DNA of 64,000 nt, from contig OU696585.1 of NCBI GenBank assembly GCA_916048095.2, positions 1 through 64,000 of the forward strand. The letters are read 5' to 3'. How positions within the stretch are numbered: the first letter of the stretch is position 1; each line of letters starts with the position of its first letter. A program made the translations under genes and the position numbers. Positions 1 through 12,051 of the stretch are shown here, one piece after another. The DNA is from Sacculina carcini. Lineage: Eukaryota; Arthropoda; Thecostraca; Sacculinidae. The notes under the pieces were generated by a model. It did no database searches. It worked only from the letters and a program-made list of their open reading frames with translations, and was not told the DNA's origin.

Positions 1-12
1 CCCCAAGTGTTA

Positions 13-34
13 CCTAAGTGTGCCCTAAGTGTTA
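13..34 (+). repeat. Prototype 22-bp dimer (TGC monomer plus TTA monomer)
   Basis: Representative basic unit: CCTAAGTGTGC at 13-23 followed by CCTAAGTGTTA at 24-34. Most of the window is this alternation. It is broken by TTA-TTA neighbours, often in runs of three to five, and by TGC-TGC neighbours. Other tails seen are TTT, TAC, TAG, TAA, TGA, TGG and once TTC. Substitutions occur at nearly every monomer position (for example position 3 in CCAAAG, CCCAAG and CCGAAG; position 5 in CCTATG and CCTACG; position 6 in CCTAACTG and CCTAATTG). I saw no change at position 4, the first A. The dimer is the second level of organisation, below the kilobase-scale repeats. Confidence 0.95.
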
Positions 35-595
35 CCTAAGTGTGCCCTAAGTGTTACCTAAGTGTTTCCTAAGTGTGCCCTAAGTGTGCCCTAAGTTTTA
101 CCTAAGTGTGCCCTAAGTGTTACCTAAGTGTGCCCTAAGTGTTACCTAAGTGTGCCCTAAGTGTTACCTAAGTGTTACCTAAGTGTGCCCTAAGTGTTAC
201 CTAAGTGTGCCCTAAGTGTTACCTAAGCGTTACCTAAGTGTGCCCTAAGTGTTACCTAAGTGTGACATAAGTGTTACCTAAGTGTGCCCTAAGTGTTACC
301 TAAGTGTGCCCTAAGTGTTACCTAAGTGTGCCCTAAGTGTTACCTAAGTGTTACCTAAGTGTGCCCTAAGTGTTACCTAAGTGTGCCCTAAGTGTTACCT
401 AAGTGTGCCCTAATTGTTACCTAAGTGTGCCCTAAGTGTTACCTAAGTGTACCCTAAGTGTGCCCTAAGTGTTACCTAAGTGTGCCCTAAGTGTGCCCTA
501 ACTGTTACCTAAGTGTGCCCTAAGTGTTACCTAAGTGTGCCCTAAGTGTTACCTAAGTGTGCCCTAAGTGTTACCTAAGTGTGCCCTAAGTGTTA

Positions 596-749
596 CCTAA
601 GTGCGCCCTAAGTGTTACCTATGTGTTACCTAAGTGTGCCCTAAGTGTTACCTAAGTGTTACCTAAGTGTTACCTAAGTGTTACCTAAGTGTACCCTAAG
701 TGTGCCCTAAGTGTTACCTAAGTGTGCCCTAAGTGTGCCCTAACTGTTA
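596..749 (+). repeat. Recurring marker module GCGC - TATGTG - TTA run - TAC - AACTG (first example)
   Basis: A fixed string of variant monomers: CCTAAGTGCGC (596-606), a TTA monomer, CCTATGTGTTA (618-628), a TGC monomer, four TTA monomers (640-683), CCTAAGTGTAC (684-694), TGC, TTA, TGC, TGC, then CCTAACTGTTA (739-749). By eye the TATGTG monomer recurs about 60 times through the window, for example near 1611, 4383, 9421, 18506, 28394, 38285, 46403, 52209 and 63694. Copies differ in the number of TTA monomers (often three or four), in the presence of the TAC monomer and in the number of AACTG monomers (one to four). The GCGC tail is one of the few CpG sites in the array. The module is the best internal ruler for aligning higher-order repeats; no function is implied. 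Confidence 0.85.
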
Positions 750-3700
750 CCTAAGTGTGCCCTAAGTGTTACCTAAGTGTGCCCTAAGTGTTACCTAAGT
801 GTGCCCTAAGTGTTACCTAAGTGTGCCCTAAGTGTTACCTAAGTGTGCCCTAAGTGTTACCAAAGTGTTTCCCAAGTGTGCCCTAAGTGTTACCTAAGTG
901 TTTCCTAAGTTTGCCCTAAGTGTGCCCTAAGTGTTACCTAAGTGTGCCCTAAGTGTTACCTAAGTGTGCCCTAATTGTTACCTAAGTGTGCCCTAAGTGT
1001 TACCTAAGTGTTACCTAAGTGTGCCCTAAGTGTTACCTAAGTGTGCCCTAAGTGTTACCTAAGTGTACCCTAAGTGTGCCCTAAGTGTTACCTAAGTGTG
1101 CCCTAAGTGTGCCCTAACTGTTACCTAAGTGTGCCCTAACTGTTACCTAAGTGTGCCCTAAGTGTTACCTAAGTGTTTCCTAAGTTTGCCCTAAGTGTGC
1201 CCTAAGTGTTACCTAAGTGTGCCCTAAGTGTTACCTAAGTGTGCCCTAAGTGTTACCTAAGTGTGCCCTAAGTGTTTCCTAAGTGTGCCCTAAGTGTTAC
1301 CTAAGTGTTTCCTAAGTGTGCCCTAAGTGTGCCCTAAGTGTTACCTAAGTGTGCCCTAAGTGTTACCTAAGTGTGCCCTAAGTGTTACCTAAGTGTGCCC
1401 TAAGTGTTACCTAAGTGTACCCTAAGTGTGCCCTAAGTGTTACCTAAGTGTGCCCTAAGTGTGCCCTAACTGTTACCTAAGTGTGCCCTAACTGTTACCT
1501 AAGTGTGCCCTAAGTGCTACCTAAGTGTGCCCTAAGTGTTACCTAAGTGTGCCCTAAGTGTTACCTAAGTGTGCCCTAAGTGTTACCTAAGTGCGCCCTA
1601 AGTGTTACCTATGTGTTACCTAAGTGTGCCCTAAGTGTTACCTAAGTGTTACCTAAGTGTTACCTAAGTGTACCCTAAGTGTGCCCTAAGTGTTACCTAA
1701 GTGTGCCCTAAGTGTGCCCTAACTGTTACCTAAGTGTGCCCTAACTGTTACCTAAGTGTGCCCTAAGTGTTACCTATGTGTTACCTAAGTGTGCCCTAAG
1801 TGTTACCTAAGTGTTACCTAAGTGTTACCTAAGTGTTACCTAAGTGTTACCTAAGTGTGCCCTAAGTGTTACCTAAGTGTGCCCTAAGTGTTACCTAAGT
1901 GTGCCCTAATTGTTACCTAAGTGTGCCCTAAGTGTTACCTAAGTGTACCCTAAGTGTGCCCTAAGTGTTACCTAAGTGTGCCCTAAGTGTGCCCTAACTG
2001 TTACCTAAGTGTGCCCTAAGTGTTACCTAAGTGTGCCCTAAGTGTTACCTAAGTGTGCCCTAAGTGTTACCTAAGTGTGCCCTAAGTGTTACCTAAGTGC
2101 GCCCTAAGTGTTACCTATGTGTTACCTAAGTGTGCCCTAAGTGTTACCTAAGTGTTACCTAAGTGTTACCTAAGTGTTACCTAAGTGTACCCTAAGTGTG
2201 CCCTAAGTGTTACCTAAGTGTGCCCTAAGTGTGCCCTAACTGTTACCTAAGTGTGCCCTAACTGTTACCTAAGTGTGCCCTAAGTGTTACCTAAGTGTGC
2301 CCTAAGTGTTACCAAAGTGTTTCCTAAGTGTGCCCTAAGTGTTACCTAAGTGTTTCCTAAGTTTGCCCTAAGTGTGCCCTAAGTGTTACCTAAGTGTGCC
2401 CTAAGTGTTACCTAAGTGTGCCCTAAGTGTTACCTAAGTGTGCCCTAAGTGTTACCTAAGTGTTTCCTAAGTGTGCCCTAAGTGTGCCCTAAGTGTTACC
2501 TAAGTGTGCCCTAAGTGTTACCTAAGTGTGCCCTAAGTGTTACCTAAGTGTGCCCTAAGTGTTACCTAAGTGTACCCTAAGTGTGCCCTAAGTGTTACCT
2601 AAGTGTGCCCTAAGTGTGCCCTAACTGTTACCTAAGTGTGCCCTAACTGTTACCTAAGTGTGCCCTAAGTGCTACCTAAGTGTGCCCTAAGTGTTACCTA
2701 AGTGTGCCCTAAGTGTTACCTAAGTGTGCCCTAACTGTTACCTAAGTGTGCCCTAAGTGTTACCTAAGTGTGACATAAGTGTTACCTAAGTGTGCCCTAA
2801 GTGTGCCCTAAGTGTGCCCTAAGTGTTACCTAAGTGTGACATAAGTGTTACCTAAGTGTGCCCTAAGTGTGCCCTAAGTGTGCCCTAAGTGTGCCCTAAG
2901 TGTTACCTAAGTGTGCCCTAAGTGTTACCTAAGTGTGCCCTAAGTGTTACCTAAGTGTGCCCTAAGTGTTACCTAAGTGTGCCCTAAGTGTTACCCAAGT
3001 GTACCCTAAGTGTGCCCTAAGGGTTACCTAAGTGTGCCCCAAGTGTTACCTAAGTGTGCCCTAATTGTTACCTAAGTGTGCCCTAAGTGTTACCTAAGTG
3101 TACCCTAAGTGTGCCCTAAGTGTGCCCTAAGTGTTACCTAAGTGTGCCCTAAGTGTTACCTAAGTGTTACCTAAGTGTGCCCTAAGTGTTACCTAAGTGT
3201 GCCCTAAGTGTTACCTAAGTGTGCCCTAATTGTTACCTAAGTGTGCCCTAAGTGTTACCTAAGTGTACCCTAAGTGTGCCCTAAGTGTTACCTAAGTGTG
3301 CCCTAAGTGTGCCCTAACTGTTACCTAAGTGTGCCCTAACTGTTACCTAAGTGTGCCCTAAGTGTTTCCTAAGTGTGCCCTAAGTGTTACCTAAGTGTGC
3401 CCTAAGTGTTACCTAAGTGTGCCCTAAGTGTTACCTAAGTGCGCCCTAAGTGTTACCTATGTGTTACCTAAGTGTGCCCGAAGTGTTACCTAAGTGTTAC
3501 CTAAGTGTTACCTAAGTGTTACCTAAGTGTGCCCTAAGTGTGCCCTAACTGTTACCTAAGTGTGCCCTAACTGTTACCTAAGTGTGCCCTAAGTGTTACC
3601 TAAGTGTGCCCTAAGTGTTACCTAAAGGTGCCCTAAGTGTTACCTAAGTGTAGCCTAAGTTTTACCTAAGTGTTACCTAAGTGTTACCTAAGTGTTACCT

Positions 3701-3762
3701 AAGTGTTACCTAAGTGTGCCCTAAGTGTTACCTAAGTGTGCCGTAAGTGTTACCTAAGTGTG

Positions 3763-5300
3763 CCCCAAGTGTTACCTAAGTGTGCCCTAAGTGTTTCCTA
3801 AGTGTGCCCTAAGTGTTACCTAAGTGTTTCCTAAGTGTGCCCTAAGTGTGCCCTAAGTTTTACCTAAGTGTGCCCTAAGTGTTACCTAAGTGTGCCCTAA
3901 GTGTTACCTAAGTGTGCCCTAAGTGTTACCTAAGTGTTACCTAAGTGTGCCCTAAGTGTTACCTAAGTGTGCCCTAAGTGTTACCTAAGCGTTACCTAAG
4001 TGTGCCCTAAGTGTTACCTAAGTGTGACATAAGTGTTACCTAAGTGTGCCCTAAGTGTTACCTAAGTGTGCCCTAAGTGTTACCTAAGTGTGCCCTAAGT
4101 GTTACCTAAGTGTTACCTAAGTGTGCCCTAAGTGTTACCTAAGTGTGCCCTAAGTGTTACCTAAGTGTGCCCTAATTGTTACCTAAGTGTGCCCTAAGTG
4201 TTACCTAAGTGTACCCTAAGTGTGCCCTAAGTGTTACCTAAGTGTGCCCTAAGTGTGCCCTAACTGTTACCTAAGTGTGCCCTAAGTGTTACCTAAGTGT
4301 GCCCTAAGTGTTACCTAAGTGTGCCCTAAGTGTTACCTAAGTGTGCCCTAAGTGTTACCTAAGTGCGCCCTAAGTGTTACCTATGTGTTACCTAAGTGTG
4401 CCCTAAGTGTTACCTAAGTGTTACCTAAGTGTTACCTAAGTGTACCCTAAGTGTGCCCTAAGTGTTACCTAAGTGTGCCCTAAGTGTGCCCTAACTGTTA
4501 CCTAAGTGTGCCCTAACTGTTACCTAAGTGTGCCCTAAGTGTTACCTAAGTGTGCCCTAAGTGTTACCAAAGTGTTTCCCAAGTGTGCCCTAAGTGTTAC
4601 CTAAGTGTTTCCTAAGTTTGCCCTAAGTGTGCCCTAAGTGTTACCTAAGTGTGCCCTAAGTGTTACCTAAGTGTGCCCTAATTGTTACCTAAGTGTGCCC
4701 TAAGTGTTACCTAAGTGTTACCTAAGTGTGCCCTAAGTGTTACCTAAGTGTGCCCTAAGTGTTACCTAAGTGTACCCTAAGTGTGCCCTAAGTGTTACCT
4801 AAGTGTGCCCTAAGTGTGCCCTAACTGTTACCTAAGTGTGCCCTAACTGTTACCTAAGTGTGCCCTAAGTGTTACCTAAGTGTTTCCTAAGTTTGCCCTA
4901 AGTGTGCCCTAAGTGTTACCTAAGTGTGCCCTAAGTGTTACCTAAGTGTGCCCTAAGTGTTACCTAAGTGTGCCCTAAGTGTTTCCTAAGTGTGCCCTAA
5001 GTGTTACCTAAGTGTTTCCTAAGTGTGCCCTAAGTGTGCCCTAAGTGTTACCTAAGTGTGCCCTAAGTGTTACCTAAGTGTGCCCTAAGTGTTACCTAAG
5101 TGTGCCCTAAGTGTTACCTAAGTGTACCCTAAGTGTGCCCTAAGTGTTACCTAAGTGTGCCCTAAGTGTGCCCTAACTGTTACCTAAGTGTGCCCTAACT
5201 GTTACCTAAGTGTGCCCTAAGTGCTACCTAAGTGTGCCCTAAGTGTTACCTAAGTGTGCCCTAAGTGTTACCTAAGTGTGCCCTAAGTGTTACCTAAGTG
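3763..5300. repeat. Higher-order repeat copy, partner of 1-1593 and of 17.9-19.4 kb
   Basis: Second copy of the leftmost block. It also matches about 17,898-19,435 at a constant offset of 14,135 bp from the CCAAAG marker onward (AATTG T at 4682 and 18817; AAGTTTGCC G at 4891 and 19026; GTGCTA C at 5224 and 19359). It stops matching both partners at about 5,300, where they carry the GCGC monomer (1594; 19436) and this copy runs into family II order instead. That point is therefore a rearrangement breakpoint inside the satellite, and it coincides with the left edge of the 6,765-bp duplication. Confidence 0.8.
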
Positions 5301-8300
5301 TGCCCTAAGTGTTACCTAAGTGTGCCCTAAGTGTTACCAAAGTGTTTCCTAAGTGTGCCCTAAGTGTAACCTAAGTGTGCCCTAAGTGTTACCTAAGTGT
5401 TACCTAAGTGTACCCTAAGTGTGCCCTAACTGTTACCTAAGTGTGCCCTAACTGTTACCTAAGTGTGCCCTAACTGTTACCTAAGTGTGCCCTAACTGTT
5501 ACCTAAGTGTGCCCTAAGTGTTACCTAAGTGTGCCCTAAGTGTTACCTAAGTGTGCCCTAAGTGTTACCTAAGTGTGCCCTAAGTGTTACCTAAGTGCGC
5601 CCTAAGTGTTACCTATGTGTTACCTAAGTGTGCCCTAAGTGTTACCTAAGTGTTACCTAAGTGTTACCTAAGTGTTACCTAAGTGTGCCCTAAGTGTGCC
5701 CTAACTGTTACCTAAGTGTGCCCTAACTGTTACCTAAGTGTGCCCTAACTGTTACCTAAGTGTGCCCTAAGTGTTACCTAAGTGTGGCCTAAGTGTTACC
5801 TAAGTGTGCCTTAAGTGTTACCCAAGTGTTACCTAAGTGTGCCCTAAGTGTTACCTAAGTGTTACCTAAGTGTGCCCTAAGTGTTACCTAAGTGTGACAT
5901 AAGTGTTACCTAAGTGTGCCCTAAGTGTGCCCTAAGTGTGCCCTAAGTGTTACCTAAGTGTGCCCTAAGTGTTACCTAAGTGTGCCCTAAGTGTGCCCTA
6001 AGTGTTACCTAAGTGTGCCCTAAGTGTTACCTAAGTGTGCCCTAAGTGTTACCTAAAGGTGCCCCAAGTGTTACCTAAGTGTAGCCTAAGTGTTACCTAA
6101 GTGTTACCTAAGTGTGCCCTAAGTGTTACCTAAGTGTGCCCTAAGTGTGCCCTAACTGTTACCTAAGTGTGCCCTAAGTGTTACCTAAGTGTGCCCTAAG
6201 TGTTACCTAAGTGTGCCCTAAGTGTTACCTAAGTGTGCCCTAAGTGTTACCTAAGTGCGCCCTAAGTGTTACCTATGTGTTACCTAAGTGTGCCCTAAGT
6301 GTTACGTAAGTGTTACCTAAGTGTTACCTAAGTGTACCCTAAGTGTGCCCTAAGTGTTACCTAAGTGTGCCCTAAGTGTGCCCTAACTGTTACCTAAGTG
6401 TGCCCTAACTGTTACCTAAGTGTGCCCTAAGTGTTACCTAAGTGTGCCCTAAGTGTTACCAAAGTGTTTCCTAAGTGTGCCCTAAGTGTTACCTAAGTGT
6501 TTCCTAAGTTTGCCCTAAGTGTGCCCTAAGTGTTACCTAAGTGTGCCCTAAGTGTTACCTAAGTGTGCCCTAAGTGTTACCTAAGTGTGCCCTAAGTGTT
6601 TCCTAAGTGTGCCCTAAGTGTTACCTAAGTGTTTCCTAAGTGTGCCCTAAGTGTGCCCTAAGTGTTACCTAAGTGTGCCCTAAGTGTTACCTAAGTGTGC
6701 CCTAAGTGTTACCTAAGTGTGCCCTAAGTGTTACCTAAGTGTGCCCTAAGTGTTACCTAAGTGTACCCTAAGTGTGCCCTAAGTGTTACCTAAGTGTGCC
6801 CTAAGTGTGCCCTAAGTGTTACCTAAGTGTGCCCTAACTGTTACCTAAGTGTGCCCTAAGTGCTACCTAAGTGTGCCCTAAGTGTTACCTAAGTGTGCCC
6901 TAAGTGTTACCTAAGTGTGCCCTAAGTGTTACCTAAGTGCGCCCTAAGTGTTACCTATGTGTTACCTAAGTGTGCCCTAAGTGTTACCTAAGTGTTACCT
7001 AAGTGTTACCTAAGTGTACCCTAAGTGTGCCCTAAGTGTTACCTAAGTGTGCCCTAAGTGTGCCCTAACTGTTACCTAAGTGTGCCCTAACTGTTACCTA
7101 AGTGTGCCCTAAGTGTTACCTAAGTGTGCCCTAAGTGTTACCAAAGTGTTTCCTAAGTGTGCCCTAAGTGTTTCCTAAGTGTGCCCTAAGTGTGCCCTAA
7201 GTGTTACCTAAGTGTGCCCTAAGTGTTACCTAAGTGTGCCCTAAGTGTTACCTAAGTGTGCCCTAAGTGTTACCTAAGTGTTACCTAAGTGTGCCCTAAG
7301 TGTTACCTAAGTGTGCCCTAAGTGTTACCTAAGTGTTACCTAAGTGTGCCCTAAGTGTTACCTAAGTGTGACATAAGTGTTACCTAAGTGTGCCCTAAGT
7401 GTGCCCTAAGTGTGCCCTAAGTGTTACCTAAGTGTGCCCTAAGTGTTACCTAAGTGTGCCCTAAGTGTGCCCTAAGTGTTACCTAAGTGTGCCCTAAGTG
7501 TTACCTAAGTGTGCCCTAAGTGTTACCTAAAGGTGCCCCAAGTGTTACCTAAGTGTAGCCTAAGTGTTACCTAAGTGTTACCTAAGTGTGCCCTAAGTGT
7601 TACCTAAGTGTGCCCTAAGTGTTACCTAAGTGTTACCTAAGTGTGCCCTAAGTGTTACCCAAGTGTTACCTAAGTGTGCCCTAAGTGTTACCTAAGTGTT
7701 ACCTAAGTGTTACCTAAGTGTTACCTAAGTGTGCCCTAAGTGTGCCCTAACTGTTACCTAAGTGTGCCCTAACTGTTACCTAAGTGTGCCCTAACTGTTA
7801 CCTAAGTGTGCCCTAAGTGTTACCTAAGTGTGCCCTAAGTGTTACCTAAGTGTGCCCTAAGTGTTACCTAAGTGTGCCTTAAGTGTTACCCAAGTGTTAC
7901 CTAAGTGTGCCCTAAGTGTTACCTAAGTGTTACCTAAGTGTGCCCTAAGTGTTACCTAAGTGTGCCCTAAGTGTGCCCTAAGTGTTACCTAAGTGTGCCC
8001 TAAGTGTTACCTAAGTGTGCCCTAAGTGTTACCTAAGTGTGCCCTAAGTGTTACCTAAGTGTTACCTAAGTGTGCCCTAAGTGTTACCTAAGTGTGCCCT
8101 AAGTGTTACCTAAGTGTGCCCCAAGTGTTACCTAAGTGTGCCCTAAGTGTTTCCTAAGTGTGCCCTAAGTGTGCCCTAAGTGTTACCTAAGTGTGCCCTA
8201 AGTGTTACCTAAGTGTGCCCTAAGTGTTACCTAAGTGTGCCCTAAGTGTTACCTAAGTGTTACCTAAGTGTGCCCTAAGTGTTACCTAAGTGTGCCCTAA

Positions 8301-11300
8301 GTGTTACCTAAGTGTGCCCTAAGTGTTACCTAAGTGTTACCTAAGTGTGACATAAGTGTTACCTAAGTGTGCCCTAAGTGTTACCTAAGTGTGCCCTAAG
8401 TGTTACCTAAGTGTGCCCCAAGTGTTACCTAAGTGTAGCCTAAGTGTTACCTAAGTGTTACCTAAGTGTGCCCTAAGTGTTACCTAAGTGTGCCCTAAGT
8501 GTTACCTAAGTGTTACCTAAGTGTGCCCTAAGTGTTACCCAAGTGTTACCTAAGTGTGCCCTAAGTGTTACCTAAGTGTTACCTAAGTGTTACCTAAGTG
8601 TTACCTAAGTGTGCCCTAAGTGTGCCCTAACTGTTACCTAAGTGTGCCCTAACTGTTACCTAAGTGTGCCCTAACTGTTACCTAAGTGTGCCCTAAGTGT
8701 TACCTAAGTGTGCCCTAAGTGTTACCTAAGTGTGCCTTAAGTGTTACCCAAGTGTTACCTAAGTGTGCCCTAAGTGTTACCTAAGTGTTACCTAAGTGTG
8801 CCCTAAGTGTGCCCTAAGTGTTACCTACGTGTGCCCTAAGTGTTACCTAAGTGTGCCCTAAGTGTTACCTAAGTGTGCCCTAAGTGTTACCTAAAGGTGC
8901 CCCAAGTGTTACCTAAGTGTAGCCTAAGTGTTACCTAAGTGTTACCTAAGTGTTACCTAAGTGTTACCTAAGTGTTACCTAAGTGTTACCTAAGTGTGCC
9001 CTAAGTGTTACCTAAGTGTGCCCTAAGTGTTACCTAAGTGTGCCCTAATTGTTACCTAAGTGTGCCCTAAGTGTTACCTAAGTGTTACCTAAGTGTGCCC
9101 TAAGTGTTACCTAAGTGTGCCCTAAGTGTTACCTAAGTGTGCCCCAAGTGTTACCTAAGTGTGCCCTAAGTGTTTCCTAAGTGTGCCCTAAGTGTGCCCT
9201 AAGTGTTACCTAAGTGTGCCCTAAGTGTTACCTAAGTGTGCCCTAAGTGTTACCTAAGTGTGCCCTAAGTGTTACCTAAGTGTTACCTAAGTGTGCCCTA
9301 AGTGTTACCTAAGTGTGCCCTAAGTGTTACCTAAGTGTGCCCTAAGTGTTACCTAAGTGTTACCTAAGTGTTACCTAAGTGTGCCCTAAGTGTTACCTAA
9401 GTGCGCCCTAAGTGTTACCTATGTGTTACCTAAGTGTGCCCTAAGTGTTACCTAAGTGTTACCTAAGTGTTACCTAAGTGTTACCTAAGTGTGCCCTAAG
9501 TGTTACCTAAGTGTGCCCTAAGTGTTACCTAAGTGTGCCCTAATTGTTACCTAAGTGTGCCCTAAGTGTTACCTAAGTGTACCCTAAGTGTGCCCTAAGT
9601 GTTACCTAAGTGTGCCCTAAGTGTGCCCTAACTGTTACCTAAGTGTGCCCTAAGTGTTACCTAAGTGTGCCCTAAGTGTTACCTAAGTGTGCCCTAAGTG
9701 TTACCTAAGTGTGCCCTAAGTGTTACCTAAGTGTGCCCTAAGTGTTACCTAAGTGTGCCCTAAGTGTTTCCTAAGTGTGCCCTAAGTGTTACCTAAGTGT
9801 TTCCTAAGTGTGCCCTAAGTGTGCCCTAAGTGTTACCTAAGTGTGCCCTAAGTGTTACCTAAGTGTGCCCTAAGTGTTACCTAAGTGTGCCCTAAGTGTT
9901 ACCTAAGTGTACCCTAAGTGTGCCCTAAGTGTTACCTAAGTGTGCCCTAAGTGTGCCCTAACTGTTACCTAAGTGTGCCCTAACTGTTACCTAAGTGTGC
10001 CCTAAGTGCTACCTAAGTGTGCCCTAAGTGTTACCTAAGTGTGCCCTAAGTGTTACCTAAGTGTGCCCTAACTGTTACCTAAGTGTGCCCTAAGTGTTAC
10101 CTAAGTGTGACATAAGTGTTACCTAAGTGTGCCCTAAGTGTGCCCTAAGTGTGCCCTAAGTGTTACCTAAGTGTGACATAAGTGTTACCTAAGTGTGCCC
10201 TAAGTGTGCCCTAAGTGTGCCCTAAGTGTGCCCTAAGTGTTACCTAAGTGTGCCCTAAGTGTTACCTAAGTGTGCCCTAAGTGTTACCTAAGTGTGCCCT
10301 AAGTGTTACCTAAGTGTGCCCTAAGTGTTACCCAAGTGTACCCTAAGTGTGCCCTAAGTGTTACCTAAGTGTGCCCCAAGTGTTACCTAAGTGTGCCCTA
10401 ATTGTTACCTAAGTGTGCCCTAAGTGTTACCTAAGTGTACCCTAAGTGTGCCCTAAGTGTGCCCTAAGTGTTACCTAAGTGTGCCCTAAGTGTTACCTAA
10501 GTGTTACCTAAGTGTGCCCTAAGTGTTACCTAAGTGTGCCCTAAGTGTTACCTAAGTGTGCCCTAATTGTTACCTAAGTGTGCCCTAAGTGTTACCTAAG
10601 TGTACCCTAAGTGTGCCCTAAGTGTTACCTAAGTGTGCCCTAAGTGTGCCCTAACTGTTACCTAAGTGTGCCCTAACTGTTACCTAAGTGTGCCCTAAGT
10701 GTTTCCTAAGTGTGCCCTAAGTGTTACCTAAGTGTGCCCTAAGTGTTACCTAAGTGTGCCCTAAGTGTTACCTAAGTGTGCCCTAAGTGTTACCTATGTG
10801 TTACCTAAGTGTGCACGAAGTGTTACCTAAGTGTTACCTAAGTGTTACCTAAGTGTTACCTAAGTGTGCCCTAAGTGTGCCCTAACTGTTACCTAAGTGT
10901 GCCCTAACTGTTACCTAAGTGTGCCCTAAGTGTTACCTAAGTGTGCCCTAAGTGTTACCTAAGTGTGCCCTAAGTGTTACCTAAAGGTGCCCTAAGTGTT
11001 ACCTAAGTGTAGCCTAAGTTTTACCTAAGTGTTACCTAAGTGTTACCTAAGTGTTACCTAAGTGTTACCTAAGTGTGCCCTAAGTGTTACCTAAGTGTGC
11101 CGTAAGTGTTACCTAAGTGTGCCCCAAGTGTTACCTAAGTGTGCCCTAAGTGTTTCCTAAGTGTGCCCTAAGTGTTACCTAAGTGTTTCCTAAGTGTGCC
11201 CTAAGTGTGCCCTAAGTTTTACCTAAGTGTGCCCTAAGTGTTACCTAAGTGTGCCCTAAGTGTTACCTAAGTGTGCCCTAAGTGTTACCTAAGTGTTACC

Positions 11301-12051
11301 TAAGTGTGCCCTAAGTGTTACCTAAGTGTGCCCTAAGTGTTACCTAAGCGTTACCTAAGTGTGCCCTAAGTGTTACCTAAGTGTGACATAAGTGTTACCT
11401 AAGTGTGCCCTAAGTGTTACCTAAGTGTGCCCTAAGTGTTACCTAAGTGTGCCCTAAGTGTTACCTAAGTGTTACCTAAGTGTGCCCTAAGTGTTACCTA
11501 AGTGTGCCCTAAGTGTTACCTAAGTGTGCCCTAATTGTTACCTAAGTGTGCCCTAAGTGTTACCTAAGTGTACCCTAAGTGTGCCCTAAGTGTTACCTAA
11601 GTGTGCCCTAAGTGTGCCCTAACTGTTACCTAAGTGTGCCCTAAGTGTTACCTAAGTGTGCCCTAAGTGTTACCTAAGTGTGCCCTAAGTGTTACCTAAG
11701 TGTGCCCTAAGTGTTACCTAAGTGCGCCCTAAGTGTTACCTATGTGTTACCTAAGTGTGCCCTAAGTGTTACCTAAGTGTTACCTAAGTGTTACCTAAGT
11801 GTTACCTAAGTGTACCCTAAGTGTGCCCTAAGTGTTACCTAAGTGTGCCCTAAGTGTGCCCTAACTGTTACCTAAGTGTGCCCTAACTATTACCTAAGTG
11901 TGCCCTAAGTGTTACCTAAGTGTGCCCTAAGTGTTACCAAAGTGTTTCCCAAGTGTGCCCTAAGTGTTACCTAAGTGTTTCCTAAGTTTGCCCTAAGTGT
12001 GCCCTAAGTGTTACCTAAGTGTGCCCTAAGTGTTACCTAAGTGTGCCCTAA
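5287..12051. repeat. 6,765-bp tandem duplication, copy 1
   Basis: A block of 615 monomers followed directly by a near-identical second copy. Markers offset by exactly 6,765 bp: GTGTGG tail (5786 and 12551), TTACGTAAG (G at 6306 and 13071), TACGTG (C at 8828 and 15593), GCGC (9404 and 16169), the rare ACGAAG monomer (10815 and 17580), AAAGG (10983 and 17748), CCGTAAG (G at 11102 and 17867), GACAT (11385 and 18150) and AACTATT (11889 and 18654). The first 100-200 bp are less exact, with an offset of 6,787, because of one extra AACTG dimer. The block starts with family II order and ends with family I order. Edges are approximate. Confidence 0.85.

Larger units (their letters stand above)
1..1593. 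repeat. Higher-order repeat copy, partner of 3763-5300
   Basis: This stretch aligns to 3763-5300. The marker AAGCGTTA (C at 228 and 3990) and the GACAT marker (G at 264 and 4026) are offset by 3,762 bp. From CCAAAG at 862 (4569), through AATTG at 975 (4682), to GTGCTA at 1517 (5224), the offset is 3,707 bp. The 55-bp change is five whole monomers: one in a TTA run and four around the AACTG cluster near 0.7-0.85 kb. The agreement ends at the GCGC monomer at 1594, which is absent at the matching place in the second copy. This pair gives a family I higher-order period of about 3.7 kb at the left side of the window. Confidence 0.8.

Noticed and set aside
5800-5830. Arrays of homeodomain (NKX2-type) sites, since CTTAAGTG variants contain TTAAGTG.
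   Set aside because: Only the scattered CTTAAG variant monomers fit the site; the main monomer has C in place of the first T. A chance match within a short repeated word is enough to explain it.
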